Of a DNA stretch of 64,000 nt, positions 9,370 through 19,581 are shown in pieces; position 1 is the first letter of the stretch; each line of letters starts with the position of its first letter. The DNA lies in contig NZ_JXYP01000018.1 of assembly GCF_000964005.1 (NCBI RefSeq), forward strand, positions 1 through 64,000, written 5' to 3'. The position numbers were made by a program, and so were the translations under genes. The notes beneath the pieces are model-generated. The model had not been told where the DNA came from. It saw nothing but the letters and a program-made list of their open reading frames with translations, and searched no databases. The DNA is from Williamsia herbipolensis. Its GTDB lineage: Bacteria; Actinomycetota; Actinomycetes; Mycobacteriales; Mycobacteriaceae.

Positions 9370-10371
9370 GTGTTGCGATGGCGAGGGTTGGACGATATCC
9401 CCGCGGGCTGGGGCCGATGTGTCGTGACCATCGGGGTGTTCGACGGTGTGCACCGAGGGCACGCCCAACTGATCGCCACCGCGACCTCGATCGCGAAGAA
9501 GCGCGGTGTGCCCGCGGTCCTGATGACGTTCGACCCGCACCCCGCCGAGGTCGTGCGCCCCGGCAGCCACCCACAGCAGCTGTCCACACTCACCCGGCGT
9601 GCCGAGCTCGCCGAGGAACTGGGCATCGACGTCTTCTGTGTCATGCCGTTCACCCCGGTGCTGGCCGCGCAGTCGCCCAAGGACTTCGCCCACGAGGTCC
9701 TCGTCGAGGGTCTGCACGCCGCCGACGTGGTGGTGGGCGCCAACTTCACCTTCGGCAAGAAAGCGGCGGGCACGGTGGACGTGCTGACGTCGCTGGGCCG
9801 CACCTTCGGGTTCGAGGTCCACGCCGTCTCACTCCTCGGCGAGGGGGCCGGCGCCGAGGCCCCGAATTCCGGTGTCACCGACCGCCCGTCGGTCACCTTC
9901 TCCTCGACCTACATCCGTTCCTGTGTCGCGGCGGGTGATGTCGAGGCCGCCGCCGAGGCACTCGGCCGCCCCCACCGGGTCGAGGGTGTCGTGGTGCGCG
10001 GCGACGGTCGGGGTCGGGAGATGGGGTACCCGACCGCCAACGTCGCGCCGCCGATGTATTCGGCGATCCCGTCCGACGGCGTCTACGCGGCATGGTTCAC
10101 GGTGCTCGGCGCCGGACCGGTCGTGGGACAGGTGGTGCCGGGGGAGAGCTACCGCGCCGCGGTGTCGGTGGGGTCGAACCCCACGTTCTCCGGTCGCACA
10201 CGCACGGTGGAGGCGTTCGTCCTCGACACCCACGCCGACCTGTACGGACAGCACGTCGCCGTCGACTTCGTCACTCGGATCCGCGGGATGATCAAGTACG
10301 AGGGCATGGAGCCGCTGATCGAGCAGATGAACGACGACGTGGTCAAGACCCGCGAGGCGCTCGCGGACTGA
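9370..10371 (+). CDS. ribF: Bifunctional riboflavin kinase / FAD synthetase
   Basis: RibF makes FMN and FAD from riboflavin. The N-terminal FAD synthetase domain has TIGVFDGVHRGHAQLI, TFDPHPAEV and SSTYIRSCVAAGDVEAA; the C-terminal kinase domain has GRGREMGYPTANV, then GVYAAWF and SVGSNPTF. With the GTG at 9370 the protein is 333 aa, the family length; the open frame runs further upstream only as a shadow of the divergent regulator gene. The gene precedes rpsO as in mycobacteria. The flavin supply is relevant to the flavoenzymes of the choline block, though there is no regulatory link visible. Confidence 0.92.
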   Translation: MLRWRGLDDIPAGWGRCVVTIGVFDGVHRGHAQLIATATSIAKKRGVPAVLMTFDPHPAEVVRPGSHPQQLSTLTRRAELAEELGIDVFCVMPFTPVLAAQSPKDFAHEVLVEGLHAADVVVGANFTFGKKAAGTVDVLTSLGRTFGFEVHAVSLLGEGAGAEAPNSGVTDRPSVTFSSTYIRSCVAAGDVEAAAEALGRPHRVEGVVVRGDGRGREMGYPTANVAPPMYSAIPSDGVYAAWFTVLGAGPVVGQVVPGESYRAAVSVGSNPTFSGRTRTVEAFVLDTHADLYGQHVAVDFVTRIRGMIKYEGMEPLIEQMNDDVVKTREALAD

Positions 10372-10503
10372 CCGCGGCCGGACGATTTGGGTGGGGTGCG
10401 AAAGCGCTGGTAGCCTGGCCGATCGGCGCATGCTGCGGTTCGCGGTGGCTGTGCCGGGGCACTGGGCCCATTCCTCACGCGAACTCCATCACAGGAGAAC
10501 ACC

Positions 10504-10773
10504 ATGGCGTTGACCACGGATCAGAAGAAGTCGATCCTTTCCGAGTACGGCCTGCACGAGACCGACACCGGATCCCCCGAGGCGCAGATCGCGATGCTCA
10601 CCAAGCGCATCAGCGACCTGACCGAGCACCTCAAGACCCACAAGCACGATCACCACAGCCGTCGCGGACTGCTGCTGATGGTCGGCCGTCGCCGCCGTCT
10701 GCTGAAGTACGTCGCCAAGGTCGACGTCAACCGCTACCGCACGCTCATCGAGCGCCTCGGCCTGCGTCGCTGA
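10504..10773 (+). CDS. rpsO: 30S ribosomal protein S15
   Basis: This is a full-length 89-aa S15 that binds 16S rRNA and the central platform. Signature segments include the N-terminal [49 protein letters not shown] and the C-terminal [12 protein letters not shown]. The ATG at 10504 has AGGAGA nine bases upstream. A strong hairpin lies 25 bases after the stop. The rpsO-pnp order is conserved. Confidence 0.97.
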   Translation: MALTTDQKKSILSEYGLHETDTGSPEAQIAMLTKRISDLTEHLKTHKHDHHSRRGLLLMVGRRRRLLKYVAKVDVNRYRTLIERLGLRR

Positions 10774-10798
10774 CGCTGCCGGCGCTCTCGAACACCTC

Positions 10799-10835
10799 CA
10801 CGAACCGCGTGTCCCGATCGGACACGCGGTTCGTG
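10799..10835 (+). terminator. rpsO terminator hairpin
   Basis: A 16-bp perfect stem (10799-10814 with 10820-10835) with a five-base loop lies just after rpsO and has no clear T-run. It is the strongest hairpin in the 420-base rpsO-pnp gap and probably limits read-through into pnp. Confidence 0.8.
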
Positions 10836-10983
10836 TCGTCTGCGCCCGTGTCGCGCGACGCGTCACGCGATGAACCGGTCGGCCGACGCCTGGTGCTACC
10901 CTCGCCTTGGACCCGATGCCACGAGATGGTTTTCGCTTCACGCGTGCCCCGAGTTCGGACGATCGGTCTTCGGTAGTGGCTGC

Positions 10984-11015
10984 CGGAATCCGCGGAACTG
11001 TTCCGCAGGGTTCCG
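10984..11015 (+). promoter_or_regulatory. Imperfect hairpin in the pnp leader
   Basis: Within the gene-free stretch 10774-11193 a lower stem of seven pairs (10984-10990 with 11009-11015, one G-T) and an upper stem GCGGAA/TTCCGC with a three-base loop are separated by a small bulge. A TGCTACCCT extended -10-like sequence lies upstream near 10894. In enterobacteria PNPase autoregulates through a leader stem-loop; a similar role here is inference. Nothing else recognisable was found in the gap. Confidence 0.4.
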
Positions 11016-11193
11016 ACCGCTTCGATCGACGGCCGTCGCCGAACCTCCTCCGCCTTCCATCGCGGACATCCGCACCTGTTCGGAAATCCTCCTCTCGGGC
11101 ATCGACCCACAGCACCCGTCCGTCTGGACAGGCGCTGCTACACCGTTGCGCAGCGATGACACGCGCGCATCGAACGAGAGGATTCATCCACAC

Positions 11194-13476
11194 ATGACCG
11201 ATGTCACCACCGCCCCCCCGGCCGACGATTCGGGAGCCGAGTACGACGACGAGATCACCGAGGCGACCGCCGTCATCGACAACGGCTCCTTCGGTACCCG
11301 CACCGTCCGTTTCGAGACCGGCCGCCTCGCGCAGCAGGCCGCGGGCGCCGTCGTCGCCTACCTCGACGACGAGAACATGCTGCTCTCGGCCACCAGCGCC
11401 GGCAAGCACCCCAAGGACCAGTTCGACTTCTTCCCCCTCACGATCGACGTCGAGGAGCGGATGTACGCCGCCGGCCGCATCCCCGGATCGTTCTTCCGTC
11501 GCGAGGGCCGCCCGTCGACCGACGCGATCCTGACCTGCCGCCTCATCGACCGGCCGCTGCGCCCGTCGTTCGTCGACGGCCTGCGCAACGAGATCCAGGT
11601 CGTCATCACCGTCCTGAGCCTCGACCCGAACGACCTGTACGACGTCGTCGCCATCAACGCCGCCTCGGCGTCGACCCAGCTCGCCGGACTGCCGTTCTCC
11701 GGCCCCGTCGGCGGCGTGCGTGTCGCGCTCATCCCGACCGAGTCCAACCGCGCCGGCCAGTGGGTCGCGTTCCCGACCGTCGAGCAGCTCGAGGGCGCCG
11801 TGTTCGACATGGTCGTCGCCGGCCGCATCGTCGGTGAGGGTGACACGGCCGACGTCGCGATCATGATGGTCGAGGCCGAGGCCACCGACAACGTCATCGA
11901 GCTCATCGAGGGCGGTGCTCAGGCGCCCACCGAGGCGATCGTGGCCGAGGGCCTCGAGGCCGCGAAGCCGTTCATTCGCTCGCTGTGCGAGGCGCAGAAG
12001 CAGCTCGCCGCCCAGGCCGCCAAGGCCACCGGCGAGTTCCCGCTGTTCCCCGCCTACCAGTCCGACGTCTACGACGCCGTCGAGTCGGCGGGCAAGGATC
12101 GTCTGTCGGAGATCCTGACGATCGCGGGCAAGACCGAGCGCGACGACAAGACCGACGAGCTCAAGGGCGACATCCTCGCCTCGCTCGGCGAGCAGTTCGC
12201 CGGGCGCGAGAAGGAGATCGGCGCGGCGTACCGCTCGCTGACCAAGAAGCTCGTGCGTCAGCGCATCCTCACCGACCACTTCCGCATCGACGGCCGTGGC
12301 ATCACCGACATCCGGTCGCTCTCGGCCGAGGTCGCCCTGATCCCGCGTGCCCACGGCAGCGCCCTGTTCGAGCGCGGCGAGACCCAGATCATGGGCGTCA
12401 CCACCCTCGACATGGTCAAGATGGCCCAGCAGATCGACTCGCTCGGACCCGAGACGTCGAAGCGGTACATGCACCACTACAACTTCCCGCCGTACTCGAC
12501 CGGTGAGACCGGTCGCGTCGGATCGCCGAAGCGTCGCGAGATCGGCCACGGAGCGCTCGCCGAGCGTGCGCTCATGCCGGTGCTGCCGAGCGTCGAGGAG
12601 TTCCCGTACGCGATCCGTCAGGTCTCGGAGGCGTTGAGCTCCAACGGATCGACGTCGATGGGCTCGGTCTGCGCGTCGACCATGTCGCTGCTCAACGCCG
12701 GTGTGCCGCTCAAGGCCCCGGTCGCCGGCATCGCCATGGGTCTCGTCTCCGACGAGGTCGACGGGGAGACCCGCTACGTCGCCCTCACCGACATCCTCGG
12801 TGCGGAGGACGCGTTCGGCGACATGGACTTCAAGGTCGCCGGCACGAAGGACTTCGTGACCGCCCTGCAGCTCGACACCAAGCTCGACGGCATCCCGTCG
12901 GCGGTGCTGGCCGGCGCACTGAGCCAGGCCAAGGACGCGCGCACCACCATCCTCGAGGTGATGGCGGAGGCGATCGACGAGCCCGACGAGATGAGCCCCT
13001 TCGCTCCTCGCGTCACCACCGTGAAGGTCCCGGTCGACAAGATCGGCGAGCTGATCGGGCCCAAGGGCAAGAACATCAACGCGATCACCGAGGAGACCGG
13101 CGCCAACATCTCCATCGAGGACGACGGCACCGTGTTCGTCGGCGCGACCGATGGCATCAAGGCGCAGGCGGCGATCGATCGGATCAACGCGATCGCGAAC
13201 CCGCAGCTGCCCAAGGTCGGGGAGCGGTTCCTCGGAACCGTCGTGAAGACAACGGCATTCGGCGCGTTCGTGTCGCTGCTTCCGGGTCGTGACGGCCTCG
13301 TGCACATCTCGAAGCTCGGCCAGGGCAAGCGCGTCAACAAGGTCGAGGACGTCGTGACCGTCGGCAGCAAGCTCCGCGTGGAGATCGCCGACATCGACGA
13401 CCGCGGCAAGATCAGCCTCGTGCCGGTGTCGGATGTGTCCGACGCGGCCACCGCGGACACCGCGGCGGCCGAGTAA
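11194..13476 (+). CDS. pnp: Polyribonucleotide nucleotidyltransferase (PNPase)
   Basis: PNPase is the phosphorolytic 3'-5' exonuclease of mRNA decay. From the ATG at 11194 (GAGAGGA upstream) it is 760 aa, the family length. In order: first RNase PH domain ([33 protein letters not shown]), all-helical linker, second RNase PH domain ([29 protein letters not shown]), KH domain with IGPKGKN and S1 domain ([18 protein letters not shown]). The frame is open upstream to 10870, but that stretch is leader sequence. RNase J (rnj), its usual partner in RNA decay, lies 25 kb downstream and is chimeric. Confidence 0.96.
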   Translation: MTDVTTAPPADDSGAEYDDEITEATAVIDNGSFGTRTVRFETGRLAQQAAGAVVAYLDDENMLLSATSAGKHPKDQFDFFPLTIDVEERMYAAGRIPGSFFRREGRPSTDAILTCRLIDRPLRPSFVDGLRNEIQVVITVLSLDPNDLYDVVAINAASASTQLAGLPFSGPVGGVRVALIPTESNRAGQWVAFPTVEQLEGAVFDMVVAGRIVGEGDTADVAIMMVEAEATDNVIELIEGGAQAPTEAIVAEGLEAAKPFIRSLCEAQKQLAAQAAKATGEFPLFPAYQSDVYDAVESAGKDRLSEILTIAGKTERDDKTDELKGDILASLGEQFAGREKEIGAAYRSLTKKLVRQRILTDHFRIDGRGITDIRSLSAEVALIPRAHGSALFERGETQIMGVTTLDMVKMAQQIDSLGPETSKRYMHHYNFPPYSTGETGRVGSPKRREIGHGALAERALMPVLPSVEEFPYAIRQVSEALSSNGSTSMGSVCASTMSLLNAGVPLKAPVAGIAMGLVSDEVDGETRYVALTDILGAEDAFGDMDFKVAGTKDFVTALQLDTKLDGIPSAVLAGALSQAKDARTTILEVMAEAIDEPDEMSPFAPRVTTVKVPVDKIGELIGPKGKNINAITEETGANISIEDDGTVFVGATDGIKAQAAIDRINAIANPQLPKVGERFLGTVVKTTAFGAFVSLLPGRDGLVHISKLGQGKRVNKVEDVVTVGSKLRVEIADIDDRGKISLVPVSDVSDAATADTAAAE

Positions 13477-13484
13477 GACCTGCG

Positions 13485-14804
13485 CTGAACAACACCACAC
13501 CCACGCAGCCCACCGGGACCCGCGACTCCGTCCGGAGAAGCGTCCTGCCCGGTGGGCTGCGTGTTGTCACCGAACACATCCCCGGGGTCCGATCGGCATC
13601 GATCGGCCTCTGGGTCGGCGTCGGCTCCCGCGACGAGAAGCCCAGTGTCGCCGGCGCCGCGCACTTCCTCGAGCACCTGCTGTTCAAGGCGACCCCGACG
13701 CGCACCGCGTCGTCGATCGCCCAGGACATGGACGCCATCGGCGGGGAACTGAACGCGTTCACCTCGAAGGAACACACCTGCTTCTACGCCCACGTCCTCG
13801 ACGAACACGCCGACATGGCGATCGACATGGTCGCCGACGTGGTGCTGCGCGGACGGTGCACCTCCGACGACGTCGACACCGAGCGAGACGTGGTCCTCGA
13901 GGAGATCGCGATGCGCGACGACGACCACGAGGACCTGCTCGCCGACGCCTTCATGACCGCGACCTTCGGTGACCACCCCATCGGTCGCCCGGTGATCGGC
14001 TCCGCGGAGTCCATCGCGGCCATGTCCCGCAGGCAGATCCAGTCGTTCCACACCCGCCGCTACACCCCGGACAAGATGGTGTTGGCCGTGGCGGGCAACG
14101 TCGCCCACCGCGACGTGCTGGCCCAGGTGCGGGAGTCGTTCGGTGCACACCTTCAGCAGGGCGTCTCCGCGACACCACCGCGACGGAGCGGTCACCGACC
14201 GCCCACGCGCGCCGGCCTCGAGGTGATCCACCGCGACAGCGAGCAGACCCACCTCATGCTCGGCGTACCCACGGCGGGACTCGCCGACGACGATCGGTGG
14301 GCTCTGTCGGTGCTCAACGCCGCCATCGGTGGAGGACTGAGTTCGCGTCTGTTCCAACAGATCCGCGAGGAACGGGGACTGGCCTACTCGGTCTACTCCG
14401 GTGTCGACTCGTTCAGTGACGTCGGCACGTTCTCCGTGTACGCCGGGTGCAACCCCGATCGGCTCGCCGATGTCACCTCGGTGGCGGTCGAGATCCTCCG
14501 CGACGTCGCGACCAACGGCATCACCGACACCGAGTGCGCTCGCGCGAAGGGAGCGCTGCGCGGTTCACTGCTCCTGGGTCTCGAGGACACCCAGTCGCGG
14601 ATGCACCGGATCGGCAGTGCGGAGCTCGATTTCGGGCGCAGGCGTCCGGTCGCGCGCTCACTCCGGCAGATCGAGTCGGTGCGCACCCGACAGGTCTCTG
14701 CCCTCGCGTCACGCCTGCTCGGGGCCGCCCCGGCGGTCGCGGTCGTCGGGCCCTACCGACGTACGCGCGACCTGCCCGCATCGGTGCGGGCGCTCACACG
14801 CTGA
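13485..14804 (+). CDS. M16-family zinc peptidase with apparent CTG start
   Basis: The protein belongs to the mitochondrial-processing-peptidase-like M16 family, located after pnp as in mycobacteria (PepR-type). The inverted zinc motif HxxEH is in AAHFLEHLLFK, and a distal glutamate lies in LEEIAMRDDDHEDLLAD; a second M16 domain with GGGLSSRLFQQIREERGLAY follows. Conserved family sequence (LPGGLRVVTEHIPGVRSA) begins near 13540, but the frame has no ATG, GTG or TTG before 13728, which lies after the zinc motif. CTG at 13485, nine bases after the pnp stop, gives 439 aa, close to the family length. A start-codon sequencing error is the alternative. Confidence 0.85.
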   Translation: MNNTTPTQPTGTRDSVRRSVLPGGLRVVTEHIPGVRSASIGLWVGVGSRDEKPSVAGAAHFLEHLLFKATPTRTASSIAQDMDAIGGELNAFTSKEHTCFYAHVLDEHADMAIDMVADVVLRGRCTSDDVDTERDVVLEEIAMRDDDHEDLLADAFMTATFGDHPIGRPVIGSAESIAAMSRRQIQSFHTRRYTPDKMVLAVAGNVAHRDVLAQVRESFGAHLQQGVSATPPRRSGHRPPTRAGLEVIHRDSEQTHLMLGVPTAGLADDDRWALSVLNAAIGGGLSSRLFQQIREERGLAYSVYSGVDSFSDVGTFSVYAGCNPDRLADVTSVAVEILRDVATNGITDTECARAKGALRGSLLLGLEDTQSRMHRIGSAELDFGRRRPVARSLRQIESVRTRQVSALASRLLGAAPAVAVVGPYRRTRDLPASVRALTR

Positions 14805-16301
14805 TCAGCTCTTACGAGCGGTGAACTCCCGTTCCTTGGCCGCCCACGTCGACTCGATCTTGCCGTCGGTGTTGGCCTTCACGTTGTCGCGGATGAGGTA
14901 CCAGCCGCCGATCAACAACGCTGCGATGAACGGGATCCCGATGACGACGACGTAGAAGTCGACGCGACCACCCTCCTTGTCGAGCCAGCCCGAGACGCCG
15001 AGACCGACGATGACCGCGACGAGGAACACGAGTCCGAATATCGATGTGTAGGGGTGACCGGGTGCCTGGAATTTGCTCTTCGGGATGATGCCCTTGTTCA
15101 CCAGCGACCGCAGTTTGAGCTGACAGGCGAATATGGTGCCCCACGTGAACACGATGCCCAGTGACGCGGCCTCGAGAGCGATGTCGAAGGCACGACCCGG
15201 CACGAGGACGTTGAGGATGACGCCGAGCACGTAGACGACCGTGGTCATCGCGATGCCCGCCCACGGCACACCGCCGTTGCTCATCCTGGTGGTGAATCCC
15301 GGTGCCTGCTTGCTCATCCCGAGGCTGCGCAGGACTCGGCCGGTGGAGTACAAGCCGGAATTCAAACTGCTCATCGCCGCGACGATCAGCACGACCTGGA
15401 TCACGTCGCCCATCCAGCCGAATCCGAGCTTGTTGAACACCGTCACGAACGGACTGGTGCCCGATGTGTACGAGGTGGTCGGCAACATGGCGCACAGCAG
15501 CAGGATCGAGCCGATGTAGAACACCGCGATACGGAAGATGACGGCGTTCACCGCGCGGGGGACCTCCTTGTCGGAGTCCTCCATCTCGCCGGCCGCGACG
15601 CCGACCATCTCGATGGCGGCGTAGGCGAAGACCACGCCGGACATCACGAGGATCGGTCCGTACCAGTTGTAGGCGCCGCTGGTCGGCCAGAAACCGCCTG
15701 GGTTGTCCCAGAGGTTCGAGAACCCGGCCTGGTGGTCGCCGACGTGTACCGAGCCGAGGACCACGACGAGGCCGACGATGAGGAACAGGACGATCGCACC
15801 GACCTTCAGGATCGAGGCCCAGAACTCGAACTCGCCGAACGCCTTGGCGCTGAGCAGGTTCACCGCGAGGACCACCACGAGGGCGATCAGTGCCGAACCC
15901 CAGTTGGGCATCGAGGGGAAGTTGTTGTTGACGTAGACGCCGACCGCCGACAGTTCGGCGATGCCGGTCAGGGCCCAGTTCAGCCAGTACATCCAGCCCG
16001 TCACGTATGCGGCCTTCTCCCCGAAGAACTCGCGCATGTAGGAGACGAACGCGCCGCTGGTGGAGCGGTGCAGCACGAGTTCGCCGAGGGCGCGCATGAG
16101 GAAGTAGGCGACGAGTCCGGCGACGGCATAACTGACCAGCAGGGCCGGACCGTTCGCGTTGAGGCGTGAGGCCGATCCGAGGAAGAGTCCGGTGCCGATC
16201 GCGCCGCCGATGGCGATCATCTGCACCTGCCGTCGCCCGAGCGACTGTTTGTACCCGACCTGTTCCGCGTCGAGACCCGACGTACCGATGTCCGTGCTCA
16301 T
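14805..16301 (-). CDS. ansP: Amino-acid permease of the APC family (AnsP-like)
   Basis: The 498-aa protein has about twelve membrane segments and the amino-acid permease signature near the N-terminus (GRRQVQMIAIGGAIGTGLFL, then ANGPALLVSY and LGELVLHRSTSGAFVSYMRE). The overall sequence resembles AnsP/GabP/CycA-type H+ symporters, closest by eye to L-asparagine permeases; the substrate is an inference. The ATG at 16301 follows a GAGGGCG ribosome-binding site; an upstream in-frame extension to 16349 is rejected. It converges on the M16 gene with no spacer. Confidence 0.8.
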   Translation of the reverse strand: MSTDIGTSGLDAEQVGYKQSLGRRQVQMIAIGGAIGTGLFLGSASRLNANGPALLVSYAVAGLVAYFLMRALGELVLHRSTSGAFVSYMREFFGEKAAYVTGWMYWLNWALTGIAELSAVGVYVNNNFPSMPNWGSALIALVVVLAVNLLSAKAFGEFEFWASILKVGAIVLFLIVGLVVVLGSVHVGDHQAGFSNLWDNPGGFWPTSGAYNWYGPILVMSGVVFAYAAIEMVGVAAGEMEDSDKEVPRAVNAVIFRIAVFYIGSILLLCAMLPTTSYTSGTSPFVTVFNKLGFGWMGDVIQVVLIVAAMSSLNSGLYSTGRVLRSLGMSKQAPGFTTRMSNGGVPWAGIAMTTVVYVLGVILNVLVPGRAFDIALEAASLGIVFTWGTIFACQLKLRSLVNKGIIPKSKFQAPGHPYTSIFGLVFLVAVIVGLGVSGWLDKEGGRVDFYVVVIGIPFIAALLIGGWYLIRDNVKANTDGKIESTWAAKEREFTARKS

Positions 16302-16478
16302 GTCGCCCTCCGTACCCCGGATGTTCACCGGCTTGAACAGTAGCGGCAACCGGGTTTCGCGCGGATTACATTGGGAGTCAGGCGATGTTGCCGATCACGA
16401 CGAAACGGACATTCCTGCCGGGTTTGTTCGTTTCGGTCCGGCGTGGCGCGGATGTCGCGCACTTGCGAAGATGTCCCG

Positions 16479-18317
16479 ATGACCGCGGTCGCGCAATTCC
16501 TGGGGCTCCACCCGCCGTTCGACGCGCTCGCTCCCGCGGAACTCGACCGCCTGGCCGCGCGGGCGACGATCGGCGAGTTCGCCGCCGGCGCGGAGATCTT
16601 CGACGGGTTCCGCGACACCGTCGAAGAACTCGGCGTGGTGATCACCGGCGAGGTGGGCCTGTGGAGTCTGCCCGACCATCTCGACGGTGAACCCGACGAG
16701 ATCCTCGGCCCCGGCGGGGTGTTCGGCTACTTCTCGTTGCTGACCAACGCCGCACGGGGCCCACGGGCGGTCGCCATGTCGGCCAGCACCGTGTGCCGCA
16801 TCCCGAGCGACTCGGTGCACGCGGTCTTCTCGAGCATGGCCGGCGCGCGGTTCTTGGCCGGCCAGCTCCGACTGCCGCGGAGGATCGATCCCGTACGCCC
16901 GCGCGGGGGCATCGTCGACGAATTGATCCGCACCGCACCGGTGGTGGGAACCCCGACGATGTCGGTGAGCGAGGCGGCGCGTCTGATGACCGAGCGCCGC
17001 CGCGACTACGTCGTGATCCCGGCGGGCGACGGGACCGTGGGGGTCCTCACCGACTCCGACATCAGATCCCGGGTGGTGGCGGCCGGCGAATCCGGGGACA
17101 TCCCCGTGAGCCGTGTCGTCACACCCCGCGCCCGCACCGTCGTCACCGGCACACCCGCGGCCGACGCGCTGCTGCAGATCCTCGAACACGGACTGGGCTG
17201 TCTTCCCGTGGTGGAACCGGGTGGACGACTCGTCGGTGTGGTGGGCCCGGGTGACTTCATCTCGGCGCCGGGCGGGGCGAGCGTGTCGCTGCGGCATCAG
17301 ATCGGCCGCGCACGGTCGGTGGAGACGTTGGCCGAGCAGGCGGGGCGCATGCCGTTCGTCGTCGCCGACCTCGTCCGGCGCGGGCAGCCCTCACACGAGG
17401 TGACCGCGATGCTGTCCCTCGTGCACGACGCCGTCGTGCGCAGGGCGTTGGAACTCGTGCTCGAGCGCCACGACGACGTCGACCCCGACAAACTGACGTG
17501 GTTGTCGTTGGGCAGCAACGCACGTCGTGAGGCCGTGCTGAGCTCCGATGTCGACAGCGCGGTCGCGTTCGACGAGTCGGTGTCCGACCCCGAGCAGATC
17601 GCCGTCTACCGGGCAGCGTTCGCCGAGGTCGACGACGTCCTGCGGGCGTGCGGACTCACGATCGACGTCAACGGGGCGGTGGCGTCGTCGCCGCTGTTCG
17701 CCCGGACCCATGCCCAATGGCGTGCGGCGGCGGCGCAGTGGTTGGCCGCACCGCTGGAGAACAAGGGCATGATCATGACCTCGCTCATGCTCGACGGCCG
17801 TCCCATCTGGGGCGACCGCGGCCTGTCCGGGGTGGCCGAGGTGTTCGGCGATCTGCGGTCGCACCCGGGGACCCTGCGCCTTCTCCTCGCGGAGTCGTTG
17901 TCGCACAAGGCCCGGATCCGCTCGATGCGCGACGTGTTGGCCCGCCGCGGCGGGACCTTCGACATCAAGACCCACGCCCTCACACCGTTGGTGAACATCG
18001 CCCGGTGGGCCTCGTTGAGCGTGGAGTCCCTCGAACTCGACACCCGCTCGCGCCTTCGTGTCGCGGGCGGCAGCCCGATGCTCACCGAGGAGAACGCCGG
18101 AGTGCTCATCGAGGTGTTCGATGTGCTGCAGAAGATCCGGATCACCTACCAGGTCGCACAGCTCGACCGCCGGGAGTCCGCCGGTGACGTGCTCACCATG
18201 CGCAGGCTCTCACCACTCGACCGGAGTCTGGTGGCACAGGCGGTCCGCGAGGTGTCGGGTATCCAACGCCGGATGATCAACCTCTCCCACTACGCGCCGA
18301 TCGGCGAGCAGGACTGA
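16479..18317 (+). CDS. cNMP-binding / tandem CBS / DUF294 putative nucleotidyltransferase
   Basis: The 612-aa protein has a cyclic-nucleotide-binding-like domain (about 5-115), two CBS domains (about 145-265), and a DUF294 nucleotidyltransferase domain with LGSNARREAVLSSDVDSA, matching the G-S...D-x-D active site of the pol-beta superfamily, followed by the DUF294 C-terminal helical domain. Relatives resemble the uridylyltransferase part of GlnD and are thought to couple ligand sensing to nucleotidyl transfer. The ATG at 16479 was chosen over the GTG at 16371, whose extra residues are low-quality. It converges on ald with a two-base gap. Confidence 0.8.
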   Translation: MTAVAQFLGLHPPFDALAPAELDRLAARATIGEFAAGAEIFDGFRDTVEELGVVITGEVGLWSLPDHLDGEPDEILGPGGVFGYFSLLTNAARGPRAVAMSASTVCRIPSDSVHAVFSSMAGARFLAGQLRLPRRIDPVRPRGGIVDELIRTAPVVGTPTMSVSEAARLMTERRRDYVVIPAGDGTVGVLTDSDIRSRVVAAGESGDIPVSRVVTPRARTVVTGTPAADALLQILEHGLGCLPVVEPGGRLVGVVGPGDFISAPGGASVSLRHQIGRARSVETLAEQAGRMPFVVADLVRRGQPSHEVTAMLSLVHDAVVRRALELVLERHDDVDPDKLTWLSLGSNARREAVLSSDVDSAVAFDESVSDPEQIAVYRAAFAEVDDVLRACGLTIDVNGAVASSPLFARTHAQWRAAAAQWLAAPLENKGMIMTSLMLDGRPIWGDRGLSGVAEVFGDLRSHPGTLRLLLAESLSHKARIRSMRDVLARRGGTFDIKTHALTPLVNIARWASLSVESLELDTRSRLRVAGGSPMLTEENAGVLIEVFDVLQKIRITYQVAQLDRRESAGDVLTMRRLSPLDRSLVAQAVREVSGIQRRMINLSHYAPIGEQD

Positions 18318-18319
18318 CC

Positions 18320-19432
18320 TCAGACGCCCAGCGGCGACGCGCCCACCGGCAGGTCCAGTGCGGCACCCACCGACGGCGCCAACAGAGCGCCTGCGTGCGT
18401 GCTGAGTCCCGCGGCCAGGCTCGCATCGTCGGAACATGCCCGCTGCCACCCCTTCTCGGCCAGGGCGACGACGTAGGGGAGGGTCGCACCGGTCAATGCC
18501 GAGGTCGACGTACGCGCGACGGATCCGGGCATGTTCGCGACGCAGTAGAACACCGAGTCGTGCACGGTGAAGGTCGGGTCGTCGTGGGTGGTCGGATGCG
18601 AGTCCTCGAAGCACCCACCCTGATCGATGGCGATGTCGACGAGCACCGATCCGGGCTTCATCGACGCGACGAGGTGGTTGGACACCACCACGGGGGCCTT
18701 CGCCCCGGGAACCAGCACGGCGCCGATCACCAGATCGGCCTTCTTCACGGCCTCCTCGAGCGCGAGGGCGGTGCTGTAGCGGGTGTGGACCCGCCCGGCG
18801 AAACGGGCGTCGACGGCACGGAGTTTCGCGATGTCGAGGTCGAAGACGGTGACCTGCGCGCCCATGCCCATGGCGATCGTCGCGGCGTTGACGCCGCTCA
18901 CCCCGGCGCCGATCACCACGACGTCGGCGGGTTCGGTGCCGGGCACACCACCCATCAGCTGGCCGCGTCCGCCCGCCGACCGCATGAGGTGGTAGGCGCC
19001 GACCTGCGGTGCCAGGCGACCGGCGACCTCACTCATCGGGGCGAGCAACGGCAGAGACCCGTCACGCGCCTGGACCGTCTCGTAGGCGATGGAGGTGATG
19101 CCCGACGCGAGCAGCGCGTCGGTGCACGGACGGCTCGCCGCCAGGTGCAGGTAGGTGAACAGGGTCTGCCCCGAACGCATCCGCGCGTACTCCGCGGCGA
19201 TCGGCTCCTTGACCTTCACCACGAGGTCGGCCTGCTCCCAGATGGCGTCGGGGGTCGCCAGGATCTGCGCGCCGGCCTCCTTGAAGTCGACGTCGGTGAT
19301 CGCCGATCCGGCGCCCGCACCGGCCTCGATGACCACCTCGTGTCCGCGTCGCGTCAGTTCGGCGACGCCGGCGGGTGTGATGGCGACGCGGTACTCGTTG
19401 TTCTTGATCTCGCGGGGGATTCCGACACGCAT
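18320..19432 (-). CDS. ald: L-alanine dehydrogenase
   Basis: Ald interconverts L-alanine and pyruvate plus ammonia with NAD. The 370-aa protein has MRVGIPREIKNNEYRVAITP at its start, the substrate lysine region VKVKEPI, the alanine-dehydrogenase signature GGRGQLMGGVPG, and the NAD-binding VVIGAGVSGVNAATIA followed by an acidic strand end (FDLDIAKL). Length and motifs are canonical. It is divergent from aldR, the arrangement known from mycobacteria where AldR controls ald in response to alanine; no exact AldR boxes were assigned in the 149-base intergenic region. Confidence 0.95.
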   Translation of the reverse strand: MRVGIPREIKNNEYRVAITPAGVAELTRRGHEVVIEAGAGAGSAITDVDFKEAGAQILATPDAIWEQADLVVKVKEPIAAEYARMRSGQTLFTYLHLAASRPCTDALLASGITSIAYETVQARDGSLPLLAPMSEVAGRLAPQVGAYHLMRSAGGRGQLMGGVPGTEPADVVVIGAGVSGVNAATIAMGMGAQVTVFDLDIAKLRAVDARFAGRVHTRYSTALALEEAVKKADLVIGAVLVPGAKAPVVVSNHLVASMKPGSVLVDIAIDQGGCFEDSHPTTHDDPTFTVHDSVFYCVANMPGSVARTSTSALTGATLPYVVALAEKGWQRACSDDASLAAGLSTHAGALLAPSVGAALDLPVGASPLGV

Positions 19433-19569
19433 GACGTTGCCTCTCGTTCGCTGCGGCGCGGCGTCGTCGCCACGATGGTGTGCCTCCCAGCGTGAACACC
19501 CTTCGGTGCATCATCAATTCTTCCGAACAAGATTCTCTGTACAGGGACCATCTGGAAGATCCGGCGAGA

Positions 19570-19575
19570 TATGCT
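19570..19575 (+). promoter_or_regulatory. -10 box TATGCT of aldR (leaderless)
   Basis: TATGCT ends six bases before the GTG start of aldR and there is no Shine-Dalgarno, so transcription probably starts at or next to the start codon. Confidence 0.55.
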
Positions 19576-19581
19576 GCGCGG

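Noticed and set aside
10774-11193. In-frame extension of pnp back to 10870
   Set aside because: The extra residues are unrelated to PNPase, contain the leader hairpin, and the ATG at 11194 has a ribosome-binding site and gives the family length.
10489-13500. 1003-codon reverse ORF opposite rpsO and pnp
   Set aside because: It is a composition shadow of PNPase and S15, whose forward motifs are complete.
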